Positions 34,443-46,959 of a DNA stretch of 64,000 nucleotides are shown piece after piece. Position numbers and translations under genes: made by a program. This stretch comes from Adiantum capillus-veneris. Taxonomy: Eukaryota; Streptophyta; Polypodiopsida; Polypodiales; Pteridaceae. The notes below the pieces were generated by a model. The model ran no database searches. It worked only from the letters and a program-made list of their open reading frames with translations, and had not been told where the DNA came from. Where the stretch lies: the NCBI GenBank assembly GCA_014529385.2, contig CM043971.1, positions 96,121,382-96,185,381 of the forward strand, given 5' to 3'. Every line of letters starts with the position of its first letter. The stretch's first letter is position 1.

Positions 34443-36296
34443 ATGGACGAATGGCTGAAGGAATTTTCTAACTGGAGGACGGAAGAAGAGGAGACTAAGG
34501 AGGCACTAGCCGCCTTCATTGAAGTACTACTGCCAGGCTGCAGTGTCGTCAGTATTCAAGAGGTAAATTATCCATCTCGTGTTGCTCGTTCTAACCACAA
34601 ATTGAGAGCATCAGGTGGGAGGTTGGTGAAGTGCCATCACTGTTGTCAACCAAGACACACTGTCAATGAGTGCCAACAACGAAGGCAGCGAAAGGGCTGA
34701 AATCGTCTACATCAACATTCATCGCGAAGAAGTCATTCACATTAAGGAAGGAAAGAAAACGGTGAGGCCTCTTTTCCCTAAAGAAACTGCAGTCAAAGTT
34801 ATAACCTTTACTCCAAAGTGGCCTAAAGGGGCTGCTCGAGCCAAAGGTAAGGAGAAGTTAAGCCATTTGGAAACACATGACCCCAAAGGGAGAAGCATCT
34901 AGCCAAGCAAGTGCTTCAAGCTCAGAAAGCCGGGTTGTACCCAGCTTGCCAAAGAGGAAATCATCCGAAGCTAAGCGGCGGAAGGTCGCCTACCGATTTG
35001 CACGACGCATGCGAGTGCTACCAATCCACTTCAACAATCCTGAAGAAGAAGTGGTAAGAAGATTCCCATGTCCTAGGGAAGAGTGGTTCGGCTACTGCTC
35101 TCGCTGTTTTGGAAGACGGGTAGAGGATGTTCCTCCTCTCCCTGTACAACTTATCCTGCATAAGCTCTCTACCACGGGTGAAATCCAGTTGACTGGGAAC
35201 GAGTTGCAATTGAATGGAGTAGAATTCATGCAACACGCCAACTACGGAAATTACCTGCAATTGCTACTAGCCAAGAGGCTGGGAGTGGTTAGACGCGTCG
35301 CCATCACCCCGTACGTGCTGAGCGACGAAGGAAAGGTAGAGCCCATGAAAGGCGACGACCTCCTGTGGATGTGTTGACTCATCAACACTGGCACGGTAAG
35401 AGTATAAGTAAGTATTCCACCCTCTGTGCATGATGGAAAACGGGCCAACGGCATTCCCATTCAGATTCTTGCAGCATATGCATGTGAATATCTATGTAGA
35501 TAGGAAAGTCTTCTACCAACAGAAGATCATGTACCTATTCGGTGCGACGGTGCTAGGAGAAATCCTCAATTCCCCAAACCCTATCATTCTCCCCATATTG
35601 GATTACCATCATTCTTTAATGTTTCTATCTTTATCCTGTTTTAACCTATCCACCCAACCCTGTAAAAAGCCGCTATGAGCCGCTGTTGTTGTTAATATAT
35701 AATAATAAAAAAAAAGGTTTGTAATTTCTTGGGTCACTACCATGGCAAGTGTTTCTTTCCCCACGTTCAGTGGAAAGAAGGGAGAAGATCTCACCACCGA
35801 CTTTTTGGATGATTTCGACATTGCTTGTGTTGTTTCCAACAAAGATGACGACGCTTCACGACTTCAAATTTTTCCTCTACTGATGAAAGTAAAGGCCAAG
35901 TCTTGGTATAATGCATTGCCCTAGGCTACCAAGAATGCATGGATGTGTTAAGGGCTGCTTTTCTAAAGAGGTTTGGTGGAGGTACAACCTCGGAGAAGCT
36001 ATGGCAGCTACTGACGGAATTAAAGCAGGGAGGTCTGCTAGAATATGCCACCTACGAGTCCAAATTTGTAGACTTATGGGAGAGATGGGTTGCCTTACTG
36101 GAGGAAGGCAAAGGAGCGCCTAATTTCCTGAAGAAGGACCGTTTCATTGTTGGTCTATGGTCGCTGCTTAGAGAGAAGGTGAAGGGAAGGTTTCCTGCAA
36201 CATATGAGTTGGCAGTTAAAGTAGCCCGCCTTAAAGACAAGAAGCTGCGCATGCAAGAAAGAGTAAACGAGTCACAGGAAACAAGCTCAACCTGAC
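34443..36296 (+). pseudogene. Element C pre-gag and gag, multiply frameshifted
   Basis: Pieces in all three frames. The first (from 34443) ends in a zinc-knuckle-like 'CHHCCQPRHTVNEC' ahead of the capsid region, which is unusual. 34877-35377 is an unassigned basic/hydrophobic segment. 35430-35678 ('MYLFGATVLGEILNSPNPII') matches relic B. 35742-35924 and 35939-36295 form the capsid-like gag ('FSGKKGEDLTTDFLDDFDIA', 'FLKRFGGG', 'YESKFVDLWERW', 'KKDRFIVGLW'), interrupted by a stop and a frame change near 35925. Confidence 0.8.
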
Positions 36297-36483
36297 CAAC
36301 CCCAGTGACTGCAATAGCCAGTCATAGAGCCCTACCGCAAGAGGCATCAGAAGAGCAACAAGACCTGCTGAGTCGCATCACCACCCAACTAGAAAGTTTA
36401 TATGTGCATCTGGTGTAGCAAGGACATGCACCTGTTAGAGGAATCCAGAACAAGGAAGAGGACAACGAAGGCAGAACCAAGAG

Positions 36484-39400
36484 TACCACTGTTACAACTG
36501 CGGGGAAGACGGCCATGGAATGTACTATTGCCCACACCCAAGGAGGCAAAATTTCAATAGAGGGGGGAGACAAAATCAGATCTCTCCGCAAAGAGCAAGA
36601 CCACCACCACCTAGGCAACCAGGACCGATCCCAACGGTCCAAATCCTTCGACCACCTGTACAACAGCAACCACCACCCCAACCTCTCATTCCACCACTAC
36701 CCCCACCACCTGCTGTGAGCCAAGCGGTGAGTGTTATTAGCTTGGAGGCTAAAGGGAAGGCAAAGGTAGAAGAATCAGTTCGAGAGAAGCACAAAGGGAA
36801 AGCAAAGGTATAAGAAGTGGATGCTATGGGAGTGAAGCGTGCCAGGCACGAGGAGGCCTCTCAAAGAGAAGAGAAGATGAAAGGGAAGGCGGAGTCTAGC
36901 AAGCAAGCAACTAAACCACGACGGAAAATAGACATCGTGGACTTCTCACTAGGTGAGTATGCAAAACCCTATGACTTAGTTTAGGATGTGTTAATGCAGG
37001 GCCCGAAGATAAATTGGCCCCAATGACTCCACCTTGCACCAAGGATGAGGAGACAATGGACAAAAATGGTAAGTACTAGGAAATCAAGACCCAGGATAGC
37101 TGGGGCTATCTCTGGAAGGGATCTCGACAACATCCTACCGACCATGGATGCTCACATCAAGGGGCAACGAATCTCAAACGTCTACATAGATGGTGGCATG
37201 CAAATATGCGTCATGAGTGAAAAGATGATACACCATCTAGGTCTAGAGGTAAGTAGGCCAGCACCCTGCCGAACCAAAATGGCAAACAATGTAAGAGTAA
37301 AATGCGTAGGCATTGTGAATGCGGTCAAAGTAAAAGCATTCAATACAGAAGTGGAGGTTGACATCTTCGTCATGCCACACAAAGGGGAGGGCTACCCCAT
37401 CATTCTTGGGAGGCCTTGGCTTATGGCTATGGAGGCTAAACAAGATTGGAGCACCGGAATAATTCAGATGAAGGACGCTAAAGGAAAGTCCATATTCTAC
37501 GACATGAGGACTGGAAAGCAGTGCAACATGATCTTGGAGGCTTCAGAAGATGAGTCCACTAGCGACTATTCGTCTACCTCAGGAGAAGAGACAACCACCA
37601 CCGACGGAAGTGACAGTAGCATCAAAGTGATGGGGGTCATTCTTAAAGACCCAAAAAGATTGACACAATCTGAAACACCCCTGACAAACCAAGAGGAATC
37701 ATCAGGTACGCAGTCCTTGGAGGATGCAGGTATGGTACAAAAAATTCTCTCAAATGAGTTAACCGACGAAGAAAGGAAGGAGTATGTCTCCATGCTAGGT
37801 AACTTCACTACTTTGTTCACTGATGGCTATGATAAGATCACAGGAATTACAGTAGTGCAACACCACATAAAACTCAAGGAAGGCAGTAAACCCGTAGTGC
37901 AAAATCTTAGAAGACTTGGAGTAATCCAACAAGAGGCACTACTTAAGGAAGTGAGAAGTTTGCTACAAGTAGGTTTCATCTACCCTGTCGAAGACTCAAA
38001 GTGGGTCTCCCCAGTAGTAGTCACACCAAAAAAAAAGGTAAGTGGAGAGTCTATGTGGATTATAAACCTCTCAATGCAGCCACGAAAAGGGATCACTTTC
38101 CCCTCCCATTCCAGGATGAAATACTCAATGAAGTGGCGGGTCACGAACGATACACAGTGTGCGACGACTACTTAGGATACTTCCGATTAGCATTGCGGAA
38201 GAAGATCAGATGAAGACAACCTTCATCACACCTTGGGTATGCTTTGCTTACAGAGTGATGCCGTTTGGTCTCACTAACGCCCCGGCTACATTTCAGCACT
38301 ATGTGACCTTTGTTTTCCAACCCTACTTTGGAACATCAATACGGGTTTTCATAGATGATTTTTGCATCTATAGTTCACGAGCCCTTCATTTAAGCAAAGT
38401 CTATGATGGCTTAACCATGCTGCAAACCTTGGGCGGCCAGCTCAACGTGGATAAGTGTCACATTGATGAAAGCGAAGTCACTCTCCTTGGCCATGTAATT
38501 TCAGCAAAAGGGATTGAGGCTGACCCTAGCAAGATCCAGGCCTTGGTATCTTTGTCGTCACCCACCACCGCTAAGCAGCTGGTTTCTTTCCTTCAGAAGG
38601 TAAGATACTTAATCAAGTTCATTCACTTGCTATCTCAAGTGGTCCTTCCCCTACAAAAACTCACCCAGAGGGATGTCTTCTCATGGAGTGAAGAAAATGA
38701 GTAGCAGTTTACTGAGGTAAAGCAAATCCTAGCTAAGCTTCCCACCATTTCACCTCCCAAGTGGGACGAGCCATTTTATGTGAACCCTAGTGTAGGAAGT
38801 GATACACTTGGAGCCGTGCTAATGCAAAAGGACCCCCAAAATTCTTTCATGCGTCCTATTTACTTCTCTAGTTGTGTCATGACTCTGTCAGAAAAGGGAT
38901 TTACCGAAGTAGAACACATGGTTCTGGCACTAATGTTTGCTACCACAAAGTTCCGCTCCTATCTCCTGCCTAGACCCTTTGTAATCCTGACAATGGAAGA
39001 GGTTTTCCCATATGTAATGCGACACATGGATGTCTCATCTAGGATCTCAAAGTGGTTAATTAGGTTACAAGAGTTTGACTACACCATGCAAGTAGAAAAC
39101 TCCACCAGGGCTAGTTTAGCGGAAATTCTCACTCATCACCATTATGAGAAGAAGCTGAAGGTCAACACGGAAGGGAAGGAAGAAACACCAATGGTAGAGA
39201 GTCCTAGGCTAAAAAGAGCTCACTCTCTTTTCTTTGACGGAGCATACAAGAGAACAATGGACCACTCTGCAGCTGGCATAGTCATTTGCAATGAACAACA
39301 AGAAAGAGTATTCTCCCTTGGGCAGTTATTACACTCCCACTCCAACAATGAAGCAGAATATGTAGCCCAATTCTTGGGTTGGAACAATGTATTTCACAAG

Positions 39401-39694
39401 AAATTCAACGCCTAAATGTGTTTGGCGATGCTTTGCTTTTGATAAGGCAGATAAATGGCACCTGGGTTTGTAAGAATCAGGTTTTACTTGGTCAACTACG
39501 CCAAGTTAAGGATCTTCTAAGGAAGTTTTGAAGCAGTGAAACTATCTCATGTTCCCAGAGCAGAAAATCAGGAGGCAGATGCTCTAGCCAAAGAAAGAAT
39601 ACAAGACTTTCCCATAGGAGCCATCAAGCTGAAGCTACCCCTCTTTCAAGATAGTGATGCTATGCCTGATATCATCAGCTTTCTAGATACAGGA
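36484..39694 (+). pseudogene. Element C zinc knuckle, protease, RT and dual RNase H, disrupted
   Basis: CCHC 'CYNCGEDGHGMYYC' (about 36490-36531). Protease 'VYIDGGMQICVMSE' with 'YPIILGRPWLM'. RT split over frame changes near 38030 and 38160, with 'GKWRVYVDYKPLNAAT', 'YRVMPFGLTNAPATFQ' and catalytic 'FIDDFCIYS'; a stop near 38702 follows 'FSWSEENE'. RNase H from 38780 ('LGAVLMQKD'). A second, archaeal-type RNase H follows ('SLFFDGAYK', 'NNEAEYVA', 'HVPRAENQEADALA'), as in Tat-type Gypsy elements, ending at a TGA where element D begins. Integrase and 3' LTR of C are not present in the window. Confidence 0.87.
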
Positions 39695-39981
39695 TGTTGA
39701 GCCAGCAGAGGATCACACCCGCATTTTTGTTCACACTCATCATTTTGTAACCATTGATTGTAATAAATGTCTTTCCGACATTAATTTTGATTTGAGCCAT
39801 TCATTAAGTAATGGGACTCAATTGAGTTTCCAGCTTGTAATCCCGACGTAATTTCACCTGCTGATGTAAATAATTAGAGATGTTCTCACCTCCAAGGCTG
39901 AGGTATATAAGCCAAAGTTTTGTAACCTAAGGGAGGATTCAATTATTAATCAAAGTGAGTTTTTGAGCGCCGTGACTGTGT

Positions 39982-40054
<73 letters not shown>

Positions 40055-40678
40055 TTATCTCCTTGCTACGCGAGCTACGGGGCTGCCATTGGAGAAGCGA
40101 CACCGCCATTGTGTTAGCAACGGTGAGAGCTACGCACAGATACCAAGAGTGCGCGCTATCGGCTTCTACGTGTGGTAAGTTCCTACGAGCTTCGGTGTGA
40201 GTTTTCTTCCAACTCGTGTGTCGGAATAGAGCGTGCAGCATATCTATAGAACCACAACGAGTAGAGCTACACATTCGTACCATCGGGGTCAAGTTTCGGT
40301 CACCTGTAATTTTCGGCCTGTCTTCATACGCGTTTACCGCACGGAGTGGTTATAGGTTGATTTTGCAGTTCAAGTCTTCAGGGTGTTGTTCTTACCTAGT
40401 GTATAGACTTCCCTTTGAGTTTGAGATCGATTCAATGATTCTAGATCCTGTTTCGTATAGCATTCGTTCGTAGTACGGATTTCAGTCACTTGCGTATTTT
40501 AGAACTTAGATTTGATTTCCTTAGTAGTGATTGTCATTAGAAGGTCGAGTAGGTGATTTGACACCCACCTAGTTGTTTCCATGCGCCTGCGGGTCAAGCT
40601 TCGTCCTCGTCTGACAAATTCTATTGTTGGTTGAGTTCTCGCTATTTAGCTTCCGCTAGCGGCGTAACCGCCTTAACA
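39695..40678 (+). repeat. Element D 5' LTR
   Basis: Starts TGTTGAGCC and ends CCTTAACA (TGTT...AACA termini), 984 bp. TATA box GTATATAAG near 39902-39910. A long (GA)n run lies at 39983-40052, just after the expected transcript start. Confidence 0.82.
39983..40052. repeat. (GA)n microsatellite in the D LTR
   Basis: About 35 GA units in what should be the R/U5 region. Confidence 0.97.
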
Positions 40679-40680
40679 TT

Positions 40681-40700
40681 TGGCGCCGCTGCCGGGGACG
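40681..40700 (+). promoter_or_regulatory. Element D primer-binding site
   Basis: TGGCGCCGCTGCCGGGGACG follows the LTR end after TT. Confidence 0.9.
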
Positions 40701-41219
40701 AGAGCCCTAAGTAGGTGACCTTAGACTAATCCTACGAGGTGAGTCGTATAAACTACTTTGTATACTTTAGTTAGAAAAGATCTAGGAGTGGTGGACTCCG
40801 AAGATCTCGAGAGATACTAGGAAGTGGGGTATTCCTGGGTCTTCCGTGTTGACAGTATTTTTAGTCTAGCTTAGATTATATTGTTTTTTGATGGTGTTTA
40901 AGTGGTTGTTGACATAAAAAGCATTTGCTACTCCTTGTGTGGTAGTAAATCTCTTTATATTTTCAATTGCAAAAAATCCATTTTATGATTAGAAGTAGCT
41001 TAGGTAGGGCCTGATTTGATCCTGATCTAGAGCTATCGATTGGTGTTCTATTTGCTTGATGTGTTTGATTGCATGTTAGATCACTGAAAAAGTCTCTTTG
41101 GTAGTGAAATATGCAATAAACAAAGTTCAGAAAAATTTTCTGTGTAACTGATTGTTGCTGAGCACTTAAAAGAGCTATTGGAAGAGTTCTGTGCTGAAAA
41201 ACTGGAAATCTGCAACTTT

Positions 41220-41945
41220 AGACATCATACGCGTATGATGTCTTAGGACCTAAACAGAGACTAAAATTGAAAATTTGACATTGCCAGAGTGTTTAGAAGG
41301 GGGGTTTTACCCTAAGATCAACTTAAAACAAGAGCATTAACACTCAAAGAAACCCAAAAAAGACAAGTCGGAGTCCAAGAAACGCAAAGAATAGGAAATT
41401 TTGGATTCAAATCTTGTTTTTACATTCAGACCTGACAAAAACACTTGAAACTCAATTATAAACATTGGAGAAGGCTTAAAACCAAAAACAGTCAAAATCT
41501 GGGACAAAAGACATTATACGCGTATAATGTCTTTTGGCACTTCCACTGCTTATATTTGAAATCTGACCTGACAAGATTGTTACAAACACTGTGGGAAGCA
41601 TAAATATCAAGTTTGGACCCACATTGATGAAAAAGACATCATATGCGTATGATGTCTTTGACCTAATTTTGGACATATTTTGATACTTTGCTAACACAGA
41701 TCCATTGTAATAGCTGTCTAGAGGTTATATTTCAAGTTTCATCCCATTTGGATCACAATTGACCCAAAAAACAAGTCAAAAGCGGGAAATTGCCAAGAAA
41801 AGCCTGAACTAGCCATAACTTGCTCAAACAGAGTTCAAACTGAATTTTGTGAGTGAACAGAGCATAAAGGGGCCACTGAGAGTGAGCATAACCAAAATAG
41901 TCAAAATCTGTGAAAAAAGACATCATACGCGTATAATGTCTTTTT
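41220..41945. repeat. Palindrome cluster 1 (four copies) in the D leader
   Basis: Half-site AGACATCATACG followed by its reverse complement. Copies: 41220-41243 (24 bp, perfect), 41505-41536 (32 bp, perfect, ATTATACG variant), 41632-41659 (28 bp, one mismatched pair), 41914-41945 (32 bp, one mismatched pair). Centre spacings are 289, 125 and 284 bp. The last centre is about 179.5 bp before the gag ATG at 42109. Confidence 0.95.
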
Positions 41946-42108
41946 CAGCATAACTGCAACAAAATTCTCACTTGATGAAACAGAAGTTGTCCAACTGACA
42001 AGATTAAACAATTGACCAAGTATCAGTCAGTTTGGATCAATTCTGACCACAAAAACCTGGGAAAACAAATTGCCGAGACGGAAAAGTTAAAGTCCTTCAA
42101 GGGAATTG

Positions 42109-45100
42109 ATGAATTTGAGATCGGGCAGGAATCTCCGGAATAATCAACCAAAACAAGGGGAACCAGCAAGTGTCATATCAACCGAGGGAAGTGTAAACCA
42201 AAGTTGGGTGCAACCATTAGAGCCGATCTTTGAAGGAAGTGTCTCTAATACTTCTTCGGAGAGATCTTACGAGATTTTCACCGAAAACTTGGAACACTCG
42301 AACAGGAACAACATAGAAAATATGGCAGCAGGATCATCAAACCCTTCCGCCACCATGAAGCTATTGTTCATAAAATACCAGTACGACAATGAGCAAGGTG
42401 CCAAGATCTACAAAGATGGAATGGACCGCTATTGTGTAAAGATAGAAGATAGACCTAGTGAGTTCAAGGACTTAGTGCCTGTGAGCTATAGCGGAGATAG
42501 ATATCTAGATGACGAGGGTACCATGTACTTGGTAGTCCTAAACCCTAACATTGTGGACAAGTGGGGATTGATGGGTACCAAAGCCAAAATAGATGAAGAA
42601 CTCGAGGAGAAAGCACCAAGAATGAACTTCCCTAATGCAAGGTTAAGAAGAGAGAATGAAACTACAAGGATCAACACTGATAACATCTATGTGGGGCTGT
42701 ACAAATATAATAATGGGGAGCAAGATCTCTATTATAGATGTGAAGAACCCTACACCGGAGAGTTGACAGACCAAAAAAGACTCTATGTCTTTACCTACAC
42801 AGAGGGATCGGAAGTGAAAATTGCCGCTTACGATAAGTATGGCAGGCAATACTCAACAATGGGCAAGAAAGAATTAGAAGGATATACATACTTTGGGGGA
42901 CCACTACATCAGTATTATGTTACTTCTAGCTCACATAGACCAGCACCAACAACTGGAGTGCGAAACTCAATGACAACAGGAGGACAAAGAACTCAGGTTG
43001 CTGACTCTTTCAGTCAACCTTGGGACTCGAAGCTCGGACCAATGGGATCATTACATTCCAGAGAGTCAATGGAGACGAATCGAGGTAGTGCAGTTCCAAT
43101 CCCCACCTATACCACTCCAGGTCCAAGGTTTGAAGCAGAACCATCACATTTACCTCCCAGTAGTAGATTCAGGGCAGAGGAACCGACAAGGGTAACCCAT
43201 GAAGTCCATGATGCTAGAGAAAACTTTAGCCGAGACACAGGAGCAATGAGATTGGTAGCAGATCATAGACGTATGAGACCATCTCAAGTAGCCAAGTGTA
43301 TGCCCAAGAAGTATGGTGGTTCAGGAGATCCGTATGCACATGTGTCACTCTTTAAGCAAGTCTTAAGAGCTGAGCAGGTAACAGATTTCCATACACAATA
43401 CGAGGGATTTGGTCTTACTCTAAAAGGTACTGCATTGACATGGTTTCAACCAATGAACATTGAGGGATTCCATGACATTGACCATTTGCTAAGAGAGTTT
43501 GCTGAGGAATTCTCAAAACGAGGGATTAAGCACAATACGGTCTCACAAATATATGCTTTTAAACAGAGAGAACACGAAAAAGTGAAGGAAGCGTCACTTC
43601 GCTTCAAACAATACATTGAGAGATGTCTAGTACGTGAACGACCACAAGATGACAGACTATCTGTTCTCTTTATTGAGGGACTGAGGAACGACACTCTCAA
43701 GAAGGACTTGCACTTGAAAGCTTGTACAAGTTTCGAGCAAGTAACGAGAGAGGCATTGTACTTAGTGGATAACTGTACAGTTTACGGAGAGGTGTCAGCG
43801 GATACAGATTCTGCATCCAGTAGCTCCTCCTCCGTAGCGAGCGAGACTACCACTAAAAAGAATGTTCAAACAACAACCATGCCAAATGTAGAGCAAATGA
43901 TAGAAGATGCTCTAAAAAGGATGGCACCATACCAAAAACCATTGCCGAAAACACTGAAATGGTGTGCTATTGAACAAAAATGGACAAATCATCCAACATA
44001 GGAGTGCTATTACAACAAAGGGTATGTAAGGGAGCGCCAGTATGCACCTCCTGCTCAATTAGCACCACCTCAGATACATCCAGTACCTCGATACCCAACG
44101 GGAAATGTACCAGGACCTATGGGGATAGAAAGACCGCAACCGGTATTGGGACAACAACCACCTTTACCAGGAGCAAGACCAGTGGGCATTAGATATGCAC
44201 CAACCTTAGAGAATCAGGAAGAACAAGCCTTAGTGCCTGTTCAAGCCTATTATGAAGAATCGGGTGCACACATGTCTCCGACAGTTTATTACCCACCAGA
44301 AGAACCAAAACAACCAGAACCATGGGGCATGATGGGGAATGTTGGAATACCCATAGTTACCAGTGCTTCTGATGAAGAGAGATACAATATGGACGCAAGA
44401 ACATTGATGTTCATAGCTCATGGAGGGTTAACAGGACAAAGACCATCCTATCCACAAAGGACGAATCAAGCGGGACCAAGACCAGCACTAGGACCCGGTT
44501 ACACGTGTGGAGGTGACCATCTGATGAATGTTTGCCCACATACGGAAATCATTAGAATTAACGCTTATTGCACTGAGTGTGGGGTTACTCACTTCATTGA
44601 GGATTGTTCAAAGAATCCAAACAAAGTGCAAAAGACGACATTAAATATGCTAGAAACTATTCCTACCAGCAGTGGGTCTGAAAATGAAACTCTGATACCA
44701 ACGCAAGTTGTTACTAGAGCTCAAGCTAAGAAAACCACTAGAGAACCTGAGAATGGAAAGTTAGCGACTGAAGTGGTTAGTCAAGGACCGCGGAGTCAGA
44801 AAAACACATGGAAAGCTAGAAAAGCACGCATGAAGTTGAGAAAAGAACGTGAAGACGCTATTCTAGCTGAAGAACTAAAGCGAACGAAAGATAGATTGGA
44901 AAAACTTGAGAGTGAAAACGGGAAAAGAGAGTTGAGCCCGGAAAGAACGAAACAAAAGAGTATCAAAGAAACAACGAGCTTAAGCTCAGGGGGATCAGTG
45001 CTAGTCGACAAGGTACACGAACCATTGGACGCACTGATGAGAGCTTACGAAGCTAGGTTAAAGAACAACCAAACACAAGAACAGAGGTGGATGACATACC

Positions 45101-46959
45101 CAAACGCGGAATTGGAAAAGCAGAGACTTGAAATGTGCCAGAGAATGATCGAGACTGCACAAGCCTTATTAGAACCACCAAAAGAAACAATGAATTGTGG
45201 AAAGGAAAACCCAATTCAGCAAGAGACTATCGTTTCACGGGTAGCTGAAAAGACTCCCAGTGCACAAAAGCCTGAAAATACACAAAAGGATGACCGCATA
45301 GTGTTGAACACAACCGATCAGGAGGTCGAGAGTTTTCATCCAGTCATACAGAGGTCTTACGGAAGAGATGAGGATTACAATGAATTTTGGAAACAAGTGA
45401 GAGAGGCAAACTTTGCAAACGAGCTAAGTTGCCAAGCTAATCAGACAAATTGGGAAAAGGACATCAGGAATCCTCCCATAGTGGAATTTGAGGCAGGATC
45501 TCAAGTGGACTTGGATCTGCAATCTTACTGGGGAGATGGGGGATCTGTTAGAACAATGGAGAGCAAACCTCATTCACTGAAAACTTTACCTTCATACTTA
45601 GGAGAGTATGAAGCAAAATCCGAGATTAGAGCACTTCCCTCACGAAAAATCTCATCAGAAAAAGTCATGGACTCGCAAGGATTGATAGAGATTTTGTCAA
45701 CACCAGTGACATGCACTATCACTCTAGCTGAGCTTTTGAGGCTAAGACCACATATGTGGACCACTGTAGGAAAATGCTTGGAGAAATTCGGGATAACAGA
45801 CCCAACATCGAGATTGCAAGAGAGCATTGAGGAGCTGAGCAAGCCACAAAAGAACGCTAAGCCTGTACCCTTAAACAAGGTCGGAGAGTATTGCGAAGGT
45901 GAAGAGGGGAATACAACCTTACCAGTTGAATTCCAAGGAGTGAACACAATGGCAATACTAGACAGCGGAGCTGGGGTAGCCATAGCTACAAAAGAAATCT
46001 GGAAAAAATGGGGGAAACCAGCAATAAGGAAGACTAGGTTGAAACTCCAATTAGCAGATGGACACATGGAGAAACCTATGGGGTTATTAGAGAAAGTTGT
46101 AGTGACTTCTTGCGGCATTGAATACGAACATACTTTCGCTATTGTCGATTTTGGCAAGGAGAATAACTATGATATCATACTGGGAAGACCATTCATGAGA
46201 CAGTTGAAAATGGTCCAGGATTGGGGCTACGATCACATATACCTGAGAAATATGGAAACCACTACACGTGTGAACCTGAAAGACCATAGCTACAAAGAGG
46301 TGAACCGAACACCGGTAGAGGAATTTGATTCAGCTACTTTGGCGGGATCCGAATTTCCAGCTTGGTTAGGTAAACCCAAGGAGTTATGGATGTGTGGAGC
46401 TTCGAAATGTGGAAGTCTGAAACGAGAAGAATGTGTTTTAGAAAGGGCTATCGAAGACGAAACTTATGTAGGAGAACCCTTTCCAGAGGATACGTTTGAA
46501 CCATTAGAGTGGACACACATTCTAGCAACCCTAGATGTTTGTGCAATTTCGGATGGTCCCACAACGAAATTTTGCGACAAGGACGGGTACGACGTGGTTC
46601 CGTATTTCATGGTGAGAACTGTACTCAAAAAAGAAACTGAAAAGAACGATACACTGGAAAAGGAAGATGAAGAAGAGGTGTTTCACGACATTCCCAATCA
46701 TCCAGAGTGGGGAAATGAAGCAGACAACGAGTCAACGGACAATTCAAGCGGAAACGAAGAACCTATAATGGATGTCCGATTTTATGATTTTCCGAACCAA
46801 ACTAAACAACGCCAGAAACACTATAGAGCAAAGAAGAAAACAAAAGGGGTTAGAACCAATCCGATACCTAGAATAAGAGGAAAAAATCAATTCCTAATGC
46901 TAGTAAAGGCTGAAGATTGTGTTAAGGATAAGATTTCTGGAAGAAATGAGAGGCAGTGA
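42109..46959 (+). pseudogene. Element D gag-protease polyprotein with one in-frame TAG
   Basis: ATG at 42109. Capsid-type gag at about residues 385-560 of the frame ('MPKKYGGSGDPYAHVSLFKQ', 'LTLKGTALTWFQPM', 'YAFKQREHEKVKEASLRFKQ'). TAG at 43999-44001 falls in a 'W.NHPT*ECYYN' motif, where Glu, Gln or Lys would be expected; the frame is otherwise open to 46959. After it come a knuckle-like 'CTECGVTHFIEDC', a long charged coiled-coil-like stretch, and a retropepsin with 'AILDSGAGVA' (Asp codon at 45961) and 'YDIILGRPFM'. Most likely a simple nonsense mutation in an otherwise preserved ORF. Confidence 0.88.

Noticed and set aside
37190-37210. Asp-Gly-Gly instead of Asp-Ser/Thr-Gly in the B and C proteases as a novel active site
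   Set aside because: DGG variants occur widely in plant Gypsy retropepsin-like domains, so this is a lineage trait rather than a discovery.
39939-40292. Ser/Leu- and Glu/Arg-repeat frames
   Set aside because: Translations of the (GA)n run in the D LTR; the same applies to frames over 4987-5039, 6165-6251 and 8657-8712.
46907-46959. gag-pro/pol overlap as programmed frameshifting
   Set aside because: The shift direction is +1 with no recognisable slippery or hungry codon. It may simply be another lesion; left unclaimed.
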